From Chitinophagales bacterium (lineage in GTDB: Bacteria > Bacteroidota > Bacteroidia > Chitinophagales > UBA2359), in assembly GCA_016787295.1 (NCBI GenBank), contig JAEUUX010000164.1, positions 87,302 to 151,301 on the forward strand: a DNA stretch of 64,000 nt, given 5' to 3'. The position numbers and the translations under genes were made by a program. A model generated the notes under the pieces. The model saw nothing but the letters and a program-made list of their open reading frames with translations. It was not told the DNA's origin and did not search any database. The stretch's first letter is position 1; every line of letters starts with the position of its first letter. Below are positions 44,140 to 52,931 of the stretch, one piece after another.

Positions 44140-44631
44140 TTACAAAGTAGCAACACCATGCAACTTACACAACCAACCAATATGACCTGCATGAGTGCCT
44201 TCGTGTCGAATGGCATGTTGTATAACCATTTTCACGGTGTTGGACGTTCCGAAGGTAATACCCAGAGGATTAGGTTGCTGTAGTGCCTCGTCCGAAAGAC
44301 TAAGCAGATGTTGCAAAGCGATTTCGTGTTGACTGTTGAGGGTATGGAGTATGGTTTTATAGTCGGGTGCATCAGCAGGCACTTCACCGTTGCTACTTAT
44401 GCCATAGTCTTTCAAAAATTCGGGCAAAGCTACAGTGCTGCCTGTGCCTTGTAGCAATAGAAAGTGTTCTGCCCAAGCCAAATGTGCTGTGAGCCAATAT
44501 GCCGAATTGAGTCGAACACCGTTGACTGTGAATACCTGTAGCGGGTCTTTTTCTTTCAGTTTGCTCAAATAAAAACGGGTTATATTGCGCGTTTCGTTGA
44601 AGGTATCTGCCAATAATTGGGTTGCTGTCAT
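44140..44631 (-). CDS. DinB family protein
   Basis: The 163-residue protein is a four-helix DinB/YfiT-like fold member. The three metal-binding histidines expected are visible in AYWLTAHLAWAEHFLLL (His near 50-57) and in QHAIRHEGTHAGHIGWL near the C-terminus. Family members include bacillithiol transferases and maleylpyruvate isomerases, but the substrate of this one cannot be inferred. Single gene, convergent with the sirtuin gene. Confidence 0.88.
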   Translation of the reverse strand: MTATQLLADTFNETRNITRFYLSKLKEKDPLQVFTVNGVRLNSAYWLTAHLAWAEHFLLLQGTGSTVALPEFLKDYGISSNGEVPADAPDYKTILHTLNSQHEIALQHLLSLSDEALQQPNPLGITFGTSNTVKMVIQHAIRHEGTHAGHIGWLCKLHGVATL

Positions 44632-45180
44632 GTTATATGATGGTTTAATTTTTTTTGGTAAACAAATATTGTGATGTATAAAAAAATGCTTCGGTGCCTA
44701 TTTTGTGCAGACATCAAAGCATTTTGAACAAAACATACGCTAAATTGAAAAAAAAATTCGGATTTTGGAGAACAGATTGGCTATATGGCTTCATATAATA
44801 GGTCTATAGCTTGTTTTTCAAAGCATTGTTGTTGGTAGTATAGGGATAATTACTAAAAAGGCTATTTGTATGCTTTAGTGAAACCCACTACTTTTGCATT
44901 ACGAAAATCAACAACAAGAAACGAAAAGTATTTTCAATGTGGTATAAAAAAGATGTTAGTGTTATATTTTACCTATTTTGTTGGGATAAAATGCTATTGT
45001 CTTATACAATATCATAAATGTTCGAAGGGCGAAGCGCGTTAGGGATTGTAAGGGCAGCCTGTTAAGGCTGGTGCTTGCACCGAAGCGGCAGCGAAGCCCT
45101 GTAAAGCCCGACCCGCAGGGAAACGCCCAAAAAAATGTATTCGACAAAATAATCTAAACGAAACACTATGGTATGGATAG
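44632..45180. other. 549-bp intergenic region between DinB and the cytochrome c/PHM-like gene
   Basis: The left part (44632-45020) is A/T-rich with no convincing frame or strong promoter. The right part holds copy A of a structured dispersed repeat (45027-45128). A 61-codon frame on the minus strand crosses the repeat and is judged non-coding. Confidence 0.7.
45027..45128. repeat. Dispersed structured repeat, copy A (102 bp)
   Basis: GC-rich island in an A/T-rich gap. It can fold as: outer stem GGGCG (45027-45031) with CGCCC (45124-45128); stem AGGGC (45051-45055) with GCCCT (45096-45100); hairpins CAGCC/GGCTG and GGTGC-TT-GCACC inside; and CCC-GCA-GGG near the 3' end. A second copy is at 60082-60176 and a half copy at 38422-38458. 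Confidence 0.88.
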
Positions 45181-46743
45181 TTAGCGCATCAAAATCACTT
45201 TTTGCGATATCCGATGTCCTTTATTACTTTCGATGGCTACAATAAATTCGCCCGATGGCAAGTCTCCTATCTCGATGGATAGACTATGTTTGCCCGGTAA
45301 ATAATTTGTATTCGATGCAACGTTTTTGAGTAATTTTCCATCTAAGCCATAGATATTGATAGTGCCTTGCACGGCTTCTATTAGCGAAAAACCGACAACT
45401 AACTGTCCGTTTGTTGGGTTGGGATAGATGGGATAAATTTGGTTTTTCGGAAACACCCACTCTGGATTAGCCAATGCTTCGCCTACGGATATGTTTTCAT
45501 CGCCCGTTTGATAGTTCACATAAGAGATAGGCAGATAATACATCTCGTCGGTGGTGTTCTCTCCCCAAGTGATGAAACCCGGTGTGGGGTCGGGATTGTT
45601 TGGATTATTGGTGGAGTTGTCGTAGGTCGCAAAAGCGTGTATTGTTGTGTTCTTTGGCAAATAAAGCAGTTTCTCAAATTGGTAGTCGCGCTGCCAGTGA
45701 AAGTCCCAATCGGGAACTCGAACCAGATTAATCGTATCGTTGCTGGGTGTAATGGCATATACTTCCCATGTTTTTCCGAGAAGGTGACAGTGAGGCGCTA
45801 TGCTCAAGAGGCTAATGTCTTTGGGTACGTCCCAAACGCCGTGAAAAGTTTTCACTTCACCTCCAAACATAAAAAATAAGCCATTCACAATATCGGTAGG
45901 TAACATGATTTTGGTTTCGATGTAGCGATGGATGGGCTGGTCAGCAAAAAAGATATTCACAACAGACGAATCTGTTTGCGTCTGGAAGGTGGGTGCATAG
46001 TGCATCTGCACGACCAAATCGGAATTAGCGGGCAGTTTGTGACCGATAGTGGGCGGACTCACGGGCGGTTTTTGACCGGGAGCATAGCCCGGCAAACTTC
46101 CGTCCAAAGCAAACCAAACATTATCGTCGGTAAAGCCATACAATTCGCTTTCACTATCGGCTTCGGCAGCACTGCCTTCGGCATCTACTTGAAATAGGGC
46201 ATGGTGAACAATTTGGGTGTTACCCGGACGCATCTCAATACATTTGATATCTTGGTCTTGTGTCAGACCGGTGGGCAACACAAAATAGCGATATTCGTCG
46301 GAGCCATCGCCAGCATGTGCATAGGCTTGTGCAAAAGGTAGCACCAAGTCGGGCGTACCAATTTGAGAACCTTCGGGAAAATTGGGCATCTGTGCTTCGT
46401 CGGCAGGGTTGCCCGCTGGCGCACCTGCACTCACCCAGTCGGTAATGGTCTGCACTTGGGCATCGGTCAGGTAGTTTTCTCCCAAAAAATGACGATATTC
46501 GGGGTCGGCTTTCCAGGGTGGCATGTGCCGAATATAGGTTTCATACTGAATAGCACTGGCTGCGTCCAACACTTCTTCGTAGTTGGTAAAGGAGCGTGAG
46601 CCAATCTCGCCCGAACGATGACAAGACGTGCAATGTTGATAAATAATGGGCGAAATGTCTTTATAATAGGTAGGTGCTGCATTTTGCGCCCAAGCATAAC
46701 TGCTACACAAAAGCAGTAATAGCCATGTAGAATGGTTTTTCAT
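45181..46743 (-). CDS. Secreted cytochrome c/copper type II monooxygenase-like (PHM fold) protein with T9SS type A sorting domain
   Basis: 520 residues from the ATG at 46743 (MKNHSTWLLLLLCSSYAWAQ signal peptide). Residues 25-110 form a cytochrome c-like domain with haem motif C38-T-S-C41-H42 and a candidate axial methionine in RHMPPW (about 74). The middle is like the copper type II ascorbate-dependent monooxygenases (PHM/DBM). All six copper ligands can be assigned: H180-H181 (IVHHALF) and H248 (QMHYAP) for one copper, H318-x-H320 (APHCHLLGK) and M401 (DEMYYL) for the other. A type A sorting domain (YPIYPNPTNGQLVV to KVILMR) ends the protein. The cytochrome could replace ascorbate as electron donor. 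The hydroxylated substrate is unknown. Confidence 0.85.
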   Translation of the reverse strand: MKNHSTWLLLLLCSSYAWAQNAAPTYYKDISPIIYQHCTSCHRSGEIGSRSFTNYEEVLDAASAIQYETYIRHMPPWKADPEYRHFLGENYLTDAQVQTITDWVSAGAPAGNPADEAQMPNFPEGSQIGTPDLVLPFAQAYAHAGDGSDEYRYFVLPTGLTQDQDIKCIEMRPGNTQIVHHALFQVDAEGSAAEADSESELYGFTDDNVWFALDGSLPGYAPGQKPPVSPPTIGHKLPANSDLVVQMHYAPTFQTQTDSSVVNIFFADQPIHRYIETKIMLPTDIVNGLFFMFGGEVKTFHGVWDVPKDISLLSIAPHCHLLGKTWEVYAITPSNDTINLVRVPDWDFHWQRDYQFEKLLYLPKNTTIHAFATYDNSTNNPNNPDPTPGFITWGENTTDEMYYLPISYVNYQTGDENISVGEALANPEWVFPKNQIYPIYPNPTNGQLVVGFSLIEAVQGTINIYGLDGKLLKNVASNTNYLPGKHSLSIEIGDLPSGEFIVAIESNKGHRISQKVILMR

Positions 46744-46957
46744 GGAACTTTTTTTTTGACAAGGACAAATTAGTGCCACAAAAATAAAGGTTTTTTACCA
46801 AATTGTTTATTTCTTGCCACAAATTTATGATAAAATACCACAATTTTATAGTCCCCAAATGCCAACTATACAAAACAAGCCTGAATACGCCAATATTTTG
46901 CCCAAAAAAGCCTACCTTTACCCCCTCAAAAAAACTTTAAACATAATATTTACGAAA

Positions 46958-49900
46958 ATGAAGCAAACTTTTGTTATCTCTTTGCTATGTGTCATGGGTG
47001 TGCTGCCTATTTTTGCCCAAAACTATTGGCAGCAACAAGTCGACTACAAAATAGAAACCACGCTCGACGACCAAAAGCATGAACTCAATAGTTTTTTGAC
47101 CCTTACCTACACCAACAATTCGCCCGACAAACTTACTTTTATCTATTTTCACCTCTGGCCCAATGCCTACTTAAACGACCAAACGGCTTATGCCCAACAA
47201 GAAGTGGAGAACGGAAGTACAGAGTTTTATTATGCTAAACAAAGCGAACGCGGCTACATAGACCAGCTCGATTTTAAGGCAAATAACAGCACACTCAAAA
47301 CAGAACCCTATCCCAAAAATCCCGACATTATAAAAGTTATCTTGCCAAGCCCGCTTGAACCACAAAAATCTATCACTATCACCACACCTTTCCATGTTAA
47401 AATCCCCGAAACCTTCTCGCGATTAGGACACATCGGACAATCGTACCAAATCACACAATGGTATCCAAAACCTGCTGTATATGACCGCAAAGGTTGGCAC
47501 GAAATGCCCTACTTAGACCAAGGTGAGTTCTATAGCGAATATGGCTCTTTTGAAGTGACCATTAATTTGCCCAAAAACTATGTTGTCGGAGCCACAGGTG
47601 ACCTTCAAAACGAAGAAGAAAAGGCGTTCTTGTTGCAAAAAAGCAAAGAAACCGCAGCCATCACTGAATTTCAGACTGATACCGCCTTTCCTGAGTCTTC
47701 GAACGAACGAAAAACCCTCTCATATCGCCAAAAAAATGTCCATGACTTTGCGTGGTTTGCCGACAAGCGTTTTCATGTCCTGCACGAACAAGCCAAATTA
47801 GAATCAGGTAGGCAAATAGACTGTTGGGCGATGTTTACCAACGACGAAGCTGCCCTTTGGAAGCAAGGCGCGTTCTATGTCAAAAGATCCGTTGAGTTTT
47901 ATTCCAAATTGGTGGGTGAATATCCTTATCAACAAGCCACTGCATTGCAAAGCGCCCTAAGTGCTGGAAGTGGCATGGAGTATCCCAATGTTACGGTTAT
48001 TGGACTTTCGCGCAGCCCTAAACAGTTGGACATTGTGATTACGCACGAAGTAGGTCACAATTGGTTTTATGGACAACTTGGCTCCAATGAGCGCGAACAC
48101 CCTTGGCTCGACGAGGGGATTAATTCCTACTACGAGCAAAGATATATCGATACTTACTACCCATCAAAGCCTGATGATAAAGTAAAGGTCAATGGAATCG
48201 ACCTATCTAGGTTTGTCGATTTAGACTCGGGTGGTGGGCGTTATTTGGCATATCAATATACGGCGCGCAAACACGAAGACCAAGCCATAGAAGGTCATTC
48301 GGCAGCATATACCGACATGAATTACGGTCTAATTGTCTATATGAAAACCGCTTTGGTGTTTAATTATCTCGAAAAATACCTCGGCACCGACAATTTCGAC
48401 AAAATAATGCACCAATACTACAGACAATACGAATTTAAACACCCTTATCCCGAAGATATTAAGGCGGTGTTTGAGAAAGAGTCTGGTAAAAACCTAACAT
48501 GGTTCTTTGACCAATTATTAAAGACCAATGCCACCATCGATTATAGCCTCAAAAAAGTAGCAGCCAATGCCGAAACTATCGGAAAAACCACTTATGACAA
48601 AGTGACCGTCAAACAAGGACGTTTGCACCGCGATAAAGACGGCAATCCCGTTGGCGCGTATGGCGATTTTACCCACATCAAAGCCCCTTTCCCTATTTCG
48701 GCGGTCAAAGACGGCAAAGTGATTCACACTATCTGGTATGATGGCTTCAATGGAGAGGCGGAGGTTTTGTTTCCGAGCATGGACTACGACAAATTGGTTA
48801 TAGACGTTGCCAACAACATGCCCGACCTTAATAGATCTAACAATCAGTGGCACAAAAGCGGCATTTGTCATCGTTCTTTGCCCACACGCTTACAATTTTT
48901 GGGTGGACTCGAACGCTCCGACCGCCGCCAAATTTTCTACCTTCCTGCTGTAGCCTATAACCACTATGATAAAGCAATGCTTGGCATGGCTTTCTACAGT
49001 CCAATCGCTCCGCAGCGGACTATAGAGTATGGTTTGGTGCCAATGGTATCGCTCAAAAATTTTAATTTTTCGGGTATAGGCAACATAGATTTCAATATCT
49101 ATCCCCAAAATGATAAAAAATGGTGGCACAAACTAAAAATCTCTTTAGAAGGTATGACTTTCGGTTCGGGAAATTACCGCATCATTTCTGCCGATAGTTT
49201 GTACCAAACAATAGAATCCACTCCCACAAAATACTATCGCCTAAGTGACCAATTTACACTCACGCTGCGCCCCCAAAGTCCAAGAAGTTCCATTCGAACC
49301 GACCTTTTCTACCGCGACGTGTTGGTATTTCACCGCCAATTCAAAGACTGTCCCGATGGCTACAACTGTACAGAAGAAGGACTTCGCAAAAACACTTATG
49401 TTGGCGAGATAGGTGTTAAACTAAACAACAACCGCACCCTTAATCCTTTGAGTTATCAGTTGTCAGTCCAATCCGACTTTGATAGATTTCATGTAGCCCA
49501 AACACAATTTAAATACCGCTTTTCTTTCCCTAAGAAAAACAGAGGTTTTGATATTAGACTCTATGTCGCTGCCTTTATCAAAAACGATACACTAAATCCA
49601 CAACGACTCACTATTACCGATGTAGGACGCTATGACTATATGTATGACAACTTATACTTTGGTCGATTCGAAACAGATGGCTTTTGGAAACGCCAGATAG
49701 CTGAACGAAACGCCGCTTTCAAGCTCCCAAATCCATTTACGGCTAATAGGTCTTTGTTGGCGCTCAACCTCAAAACCAACTTGCCCATTCCGTTCGTCAA
49801 ACTATATGCCGACGCAGGCTATATCCTCAACCACCAGCAATTTGACGGCGACGGCACACGCCAACTGCTTTTTGATACAGGTATATACCTATCTATCATT

Positions 49901-50056
49901 CCCAACACTTTCGAAATATATCTACCACTGTTCCATGCCAAAGCTTTCAAAAATTATTTTGAAACGAACGACATTAAATGGTACGAAAAAATTAGCTTCC
50001 AAATCAATCTAAAACGCCTTAATCCATTGCAACAAGTGCGCAATTTCTCTCTATAA
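46958..50056 (+). CDS. M1 family zinc metallopeptidase (aminopeptidase N-like), secreted
   Basis: About 1032 residues from the ATG at 46958 (signal peptide MKQTFVISLLCVMGVLPIFAQ); the open frame extends upstream to 46814, which I reject. The zinc site is HEVGHNW near 362-368 with the third ligand glutamate about 19 residues on in WLDEGINSYYE. The N-terminal half has the M1 beta domain (YFHLWPNAYLND). After about residue 620 the protein does not look like a standard aminopeptidase tail; it reads as beta strands (RFHVAQTQFKYRFSFPKKNRGFDIRLYVAAFI... TGIYLSIIPNTFEIYLPLF), like an outer-membrane barrel. No T9SS sorting domain is seen. It may be an outer-membrane-anchored peptidase that cuts peptides at the surface. 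Confidence 0.85.
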   Translation: MKQTFVISLLCVMGVLPIFAQNYWQQQVDYKIETTLDDQKHELNSFLTLTYTNNSPDKLTFIYFHLWPNAYLNDQTAYAQQEVENGSTEFYYAKQSERGYIDQLDFKANNSTLKTEPYPKNPDIIKVILPSPLEPQKSITITTPFHVKIPETFSRLGHIGQSYQITQWYPKPAVYDRKGWHEMPYLDQGEFYSEYGSFEVTINLPKNYVVGATGDLQNEEEKAFLLQKSKETAAITEFQTDTAFPESSNERKTLSYRQKNVHDFAWFADKRFHVLHEQAKLESGRQIDCWAMFTNDEAALWKQGAFYVKRSVEFYSKLVGEYPYQQATALQSALSAGSGMEYPNVTVIGLSRSPKQLDIVITHEVGHNWFYGQLGSNEREHPWLDEGINSYYEQRYIDTYYPSKPDDKVKVNGIDLSRFVDLDSGGGRYLAYQYTARKHEDQAIEGHSAAYTDMNYGLIVYMKTALVFNYLEKYLGTDNFDKIMHQYYRQYEFKHPYPEDIKAVFEKESGKNLTWFFDQLLKTNATIDYSLKKVAANAETIGKTTYDKVTVKQGRLHRDKDGNPVGAYGDFTHIKAPFPISAVKDGKVIHTIWYDGFNGEAEVLFPSMDYDKLVIDVANNMPDLNRSNNQWHKSGICHRSLPTRLQFLGGLERSDRRQIFYLPAVAYNHYDKAMLGMAFYSPIAPQRTIEYGLVPMVSLKNFNFSGIGNIDFNIYPQNDKKWWHKLKISLEGMTFGSGNYRIISADSLYQTIESTPTKYYRLSDQFTLTLRPQSPRSSIRTDLFYRDVLVFHRQFKDCPDGYNCTEEGLRKNTYVGEIGVKLNNNRTLNPLSYQLSVQSDFDRFHVAQTQFKYRFSFPKKNRGFDIRLYVAAFIKNDTLNPQRLTITDVGRYDYMYDNLYFGRFETDGFWKRQIAERNAAFKLPNPFTANRSLLALNLKTNLPIPFVKLYADAGYILNHQQFDGDGTRQLLFDTGIYLSIIPNTFEIYLPLFHAKAFKNYFETNDIKWYEKISFQINLKRLNPLQQVRNFSL

Positions 50057-50080
50057 AACCAGCATCGGATACGCTTTCCA

Positions 50081-50126
50081 AAACAACAACGGTCATTTGT
50101 GGATAACAAGTGACCGTTGTTGTTTT
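50081..50126. terminator. Terminator after the M1 peptidase gene
   Basis: AAACAACAACGGTCA (50081-50095) pairs perfectly with TGACCGTTGTTGTTT (50111-50125) around a 15-nt loop and ends in T residues. Confidence 0.88.
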
Positions 50127-50238
50127 AATAGATTTTGAATAAGCAAAACAAAAAAAGTAGCCTATCGTTTCGCCCAAAAAAATGGCACAACGACTCAAAC
50201 CCTATCTATCTATTTTGACCAAATGCCTTTTGCAGTGT

Positions 50239-50506
50239 TGAAGTTAGGGGTTTCGAGACGTTTTATCTCCGATTCAGTGTTGAAGTTGGGGGTTTCGAGA
50301 CGGCGCACCCCCAGCGCGAGTCTGAAGTTGGGGGTTTCGAGACGGCGCACCCCCAGCGCGAGTCTGAAGTTGGGGGTTTCGAGACAGCGCACCCCCAGCG
50401 CGAGTCTGAAGTTGGGGGTTTCGAGACGGCGCACCCCCAGCGCGAGTCTGAAGTTGGGGGTTTCGAATGTAGATACCCCCAACTTCAGTACTGAAGTTGG
50501 GGGTAT
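50239..50506. repeat. Tandem array of a 42-bp unit (about 6.5 copies) ending in a 34-bp palindrome
   Basis: The core TGAAGTTGGGGGTTTCGAG begins at 50239 (variant), 50281, 50323, 50365, 50407 and 50449, a constant 42-bp period. A shorter copy begins at 50492. The central four units are nearly identical (one base differs near 50386). Each unit contains GGGGGT and ACCCCC, able to form a hairpin. Because 42 is a multiple of three and has no stop, both strands stay open. One reading gives a 14-residue repeat ETPNFRLALGVRRL, the other LKLGVSRRRTPSAS. I see no start signal or family for either and treat the array as non-coding DNA between two convergent genes. There are no unique spacers, so it is not CRISPR. 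Confidence 0.92.
50473..50506. repeat. Perfect 34-bp palindrome at the end of the tandem array
   Basis: The left arm ATACCCCCAACTTCAGT (50473-50489) is the exact reverse complement of the right arm (50490-50506), with no spacer. It consists of the array core in two opposite orientations. Confidence 0.93.
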
Positions 50507-50579
50507 AAGATACGTATACTTTTGGTACGAAATATTTTTTGTTTGATTCGATTCTTTGTGCTGATAGGTCAAGCGTATT

Positions 50580-51662
50580 TTAGTAGTAGATAATCGTTCT
50601 GACAACGATGTCTTTAGGCTTTTTGTCTTCGAAAGTGATTTTTTTCACCCAATTATTTTGTCGGTCGTATAAATACTTATACATGGTAGTTCTGTTGTTG
50701 GTGATGTCTTCGTTTGTTTCGGAGCTAAGTTTGCCATTGGAAGCATAAGTATATGATATGCAATACTTTTTTTTGTCTGCGGGATAATTCAAGTTCGTTT
50801 TAACAACTCTCTTTTTCTTATCGTACTCATAGCTAACAAAACGTTGCATTTTGCCATTAGCATCAAAAACAGTAGTTTGAATAATAGCGCCATCAGCATC
50901 GTATTGATGAATAAGTTTGTCCAACACTTTGCCATCTTCTTGATATTGTACCACACTAATTAACCTTTCGGCTCGGTCATACGTCTCTATAGTGTGCAAT
51001 GCGCCATTGGCATAGTATTCTGTTTTCTCTGCCAAACGCTTATTATCATAACGACAAGTAAGATAATAGTTAGCAGTTGGGTTTTGTGGAAACAGATAGC
51101 TTGTCTTAACGATTTGCTGTTGGTTGTTGTATTCACACACACTTTCTCTATCCAATTTTTGTCTGCCATCATATTGTGCTGTTTTGATTAACAGACCTTC
51201 GAAATTGTATTGATAATAAGTGCTGGTGTTTAGGGTAGTGTTACCACAAGTAGATATTTGCGACAGCAATTGATTTTGTTCGTTGTATTCGTATGCTGTT
51301 TCGCAGTTTACGTCTTGTGCCAATCGGTTTTGATAGTTGATTTGTAATAGCTTATTAGCTTCATTGTAAAGATAGGAGTATACTGCTCCCACTTTTCCAT
51401 CGGGGTCGTAGTATTGCTCTTGGACTTTGTTGCCTTTTGTATCAAAGGATAGAATATAGTCTTCTTCCACCGATTCGAGTTTGGCAATAGGTACGATTTC
51501 GCCGCCTCTGATGGCAGCTTCATAACGAGTAGAAATAACTTGTTGGACTCGTCCGTTTAGGTGTTCGTTTTCCGAAGCAGGAGCCATGTTGTTATTTTGA
51601 GCCAACAAAAGAGTAGTGTGACATACGCATAATAAAATCTTAATGATGTAGGGGTAGCGCAT
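50580..51662 (-). CDS. Secreted protein with YD/RHS-like sequence repeats
   Basis: The 360-residue protein has a signal peptide (1-21, ending LLLAQ). The rest is a series of about nine units of 30-35 residues, each with a Tyr-Glu/Asp tyrosine pair and a following N/D-G turn: TAYEYNEQNQLLSQIS, YYQYNFEGLLIKTAQYDG, HQYDADGAIIQTTVFDANGK, YEYDKKKRVVKTNLNY. This is the pattern of YD (RHS-type) or MORN-like beta repeats. No toxin domain, RHS core or sorting domain is attached, so a toxin role is not supported. It is convergent with the M1 peptidase gene, with the 42-bp array between them. Confidence 0.7.
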   Translation of the reverse strand: MRYPYIIKILLCVCHTTLLLAQNNNMAPASENEHLNGRVQQVISTRYEAAIRGGEIVPIAKLESVEEDYILSFDTKGNKVQEQYYDPDGKVGAVYSYLYNEANKLLQINYQNRLAQDVNCETAYEYNEQNQLLSQISTCGNTTLNTSTYYQYNFEGLLIKTAQYDGRQKLDRESVCEYNNQQQIVKTSYLFPQNPTANYYLTCRYDNKRLAEKTEYYANGALHTIETYDRAERLISVVQYQEDGKVLDKLIHQYDADGAIIQTTVFDANGKMQRFVSYEYDKKKRVVKTNLNYPADKKKYCISYTYASNGKLSSETNEDITNNRTTMYKYLYDRQNNWVKKITFEDKKPKDIVVRTIIYY

Positions 51663-51932
51663 ACAATAAGAGAGGTTATAAGAACAAATTTAAAGGGGGT
51701 GTATTATATGCAAGAATTGTGTCTTGTCTATGACGTATAGCATACAAAAAAGTAACACCTTATATTTGGGGATTCTACCAATAATGCTTTAATAGCGCCC
51801 AATAATGGTTGTAATAAATGCTTTTTGTTGTAAAAAAACTAAATTTTTACACATAAAAACACGATTAAGTAAGTTCGGAATAATTAAGGCACAATTGTTG
51901 CTATTCAAGTTGTGTACTTAATTAATACCATT

Positions 51933-52916
51933 ATGTCTGCAAAAAAAATATGGCTTTGTTACTTGTCTGTTGTTTTATGGCAACTACCCATAAAAGCGCA
52001 AAACATCGAGCGAAAATACTTTCATAATTATGGTTTTTCAATAGAAATTCCGTCAAAATGGGAATTTGCAACTAAAAATTTTGCACTCACCAATACCTTT
52101 TTCCTTAGCTACCCTTTATCAGATAAACAAGAACCCTTAGCGCTTTTTGAGGCAATAGGCATGACTATTACAAATGACGAAGCATGGCAAAATTTATTGG
52201 AACAACAGCTAAAATTTTTGGCGCAACAGTCCGACAACTATGCTTTGTTGTTAGATGCCAATCGGTTTGTACCCAATCTATATTTGCCCTACCAATTCAT
52301 TTCGTTCAAGACCAAAGCCCATAAAGGCACACCCGCATCTCAAACCAATATATTGTTTATCCGAAAAAATAGAGATATTTTTATCCTAAAAGCCAGTTCC
52401 ACCATAGAGCAATGGTCAACTTATAGTCCGTCATTTGAGCGCATATTCAGCAGCTTTCGCCCCGAAAACACCCATTACCTCAACCGAGCATTGGGTTATC
52501 AAATTACGATTCCACCACAATACAGCTTTACAGTCAGCGAAAATGAAGAGTCTATCGAGATTTTTTCTGCCATAGAAAGCCCCATTACAGGTATTTTGCG
52601 TTTTATGGTGTTGCCCAATAGCGAGCAAAATTTGAGCGACTATGTTGCCAAAGAAGCACTAGAAACAATAATTACCTATAACAATGGTAAAGACATTCCT
52701 ATCGAACAAAGCAATGTTGCTAATATGCAATTATCTCATTTTGCCTATTATGCGCCACAAGATGACAATTCTAAGGGTTTGTATGTCAAAAACTGCTATT
52801 TTCAACACAACGACATGGTGATGCTTTTCTCTTTGAGTTGTCAAACTGCCGAAAAATTGCGCTATGAGCGCCTTTTGCAGCAAATGTTAGAACAGTTGGA
52901 ATGGAAAAACCATTAA
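51933..52916 (+). CDS. Secreted protein with two PsbP/Mog1-like domains, function unknown
   Basis: About 327 residues from the ATG at 51933 (MSAKKIWLCYLSVVLWQLPIKAQ signal peptide). The mature protein splits into two similar halves. The first starts YHNYGFSIEIPSKWEF-like at about 26-40, the second NRALGYQITIPPQYSFTVS near 188. Each is about 145 residues of mixed alpha/beta ending with a helix (SFERIFSSFRP; RLLQQMLEQLEW). The I-x-I-P-x-x-W/Y opening is typical of the PsbP/Mog1/DUF1795 fold, so a tandem pair is inferred. No lipobox or sorting domain is seen, so it is likely periplasmic. Monocistronic. Confidence 0.65.
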   Translation: MSAKKIWLCYLSVVLWQLPIKAQNIERKYFHNYGFSIEIPSKWEFATKNFALTNTFFLSYPLSDKQEPLALFEAIGMTITNDEAWQNLLEQQLKFLAQQSDNYALLLDANRFVPNLYLPYQFISFKTKAHKGTPASQTNILFIRKNRDIFILKASSTIEQWSTYSPSFERIFSSFRPENTHYLNRALGYQITIPPQYSFTVSENEESIEIFSAIESPITGILRFMVLPNSEQNLSDYVAKEALETIITYNNGKDIPIEQSNVANMQLSHFAYYAPQDDNSKGLYVKNCYFQHNDMVMLFSLSCQTAEKLRYERLLQQMLEQLEWKNH

Positions 52917-52931
52917 GTTTTGTTGCGTTGA

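Noticed and set aside
44962..45147. 61-codon minus-strand frame over repeat copy A
   Set aside because: Falls inside the structured repeat; the same region in copy B is not open in the same way.
50239..50506. Possible CRISPR array
   Set aside because: Units follow each other directly with no unique spacers, and no cas gene is in the window.
50210..50605. Open frames on both strands over the 42-bp array as real genes
   Set aside because: They exist because the unit is 42 bp without stops; neither has a start signal, signal peptide or recognised family.
50580..51662. RHS/polymorphic toxin
   Set aside because: YD-like repeats are present, but there is no RHS core motif, C-terminal toxin domain or immunity gene.
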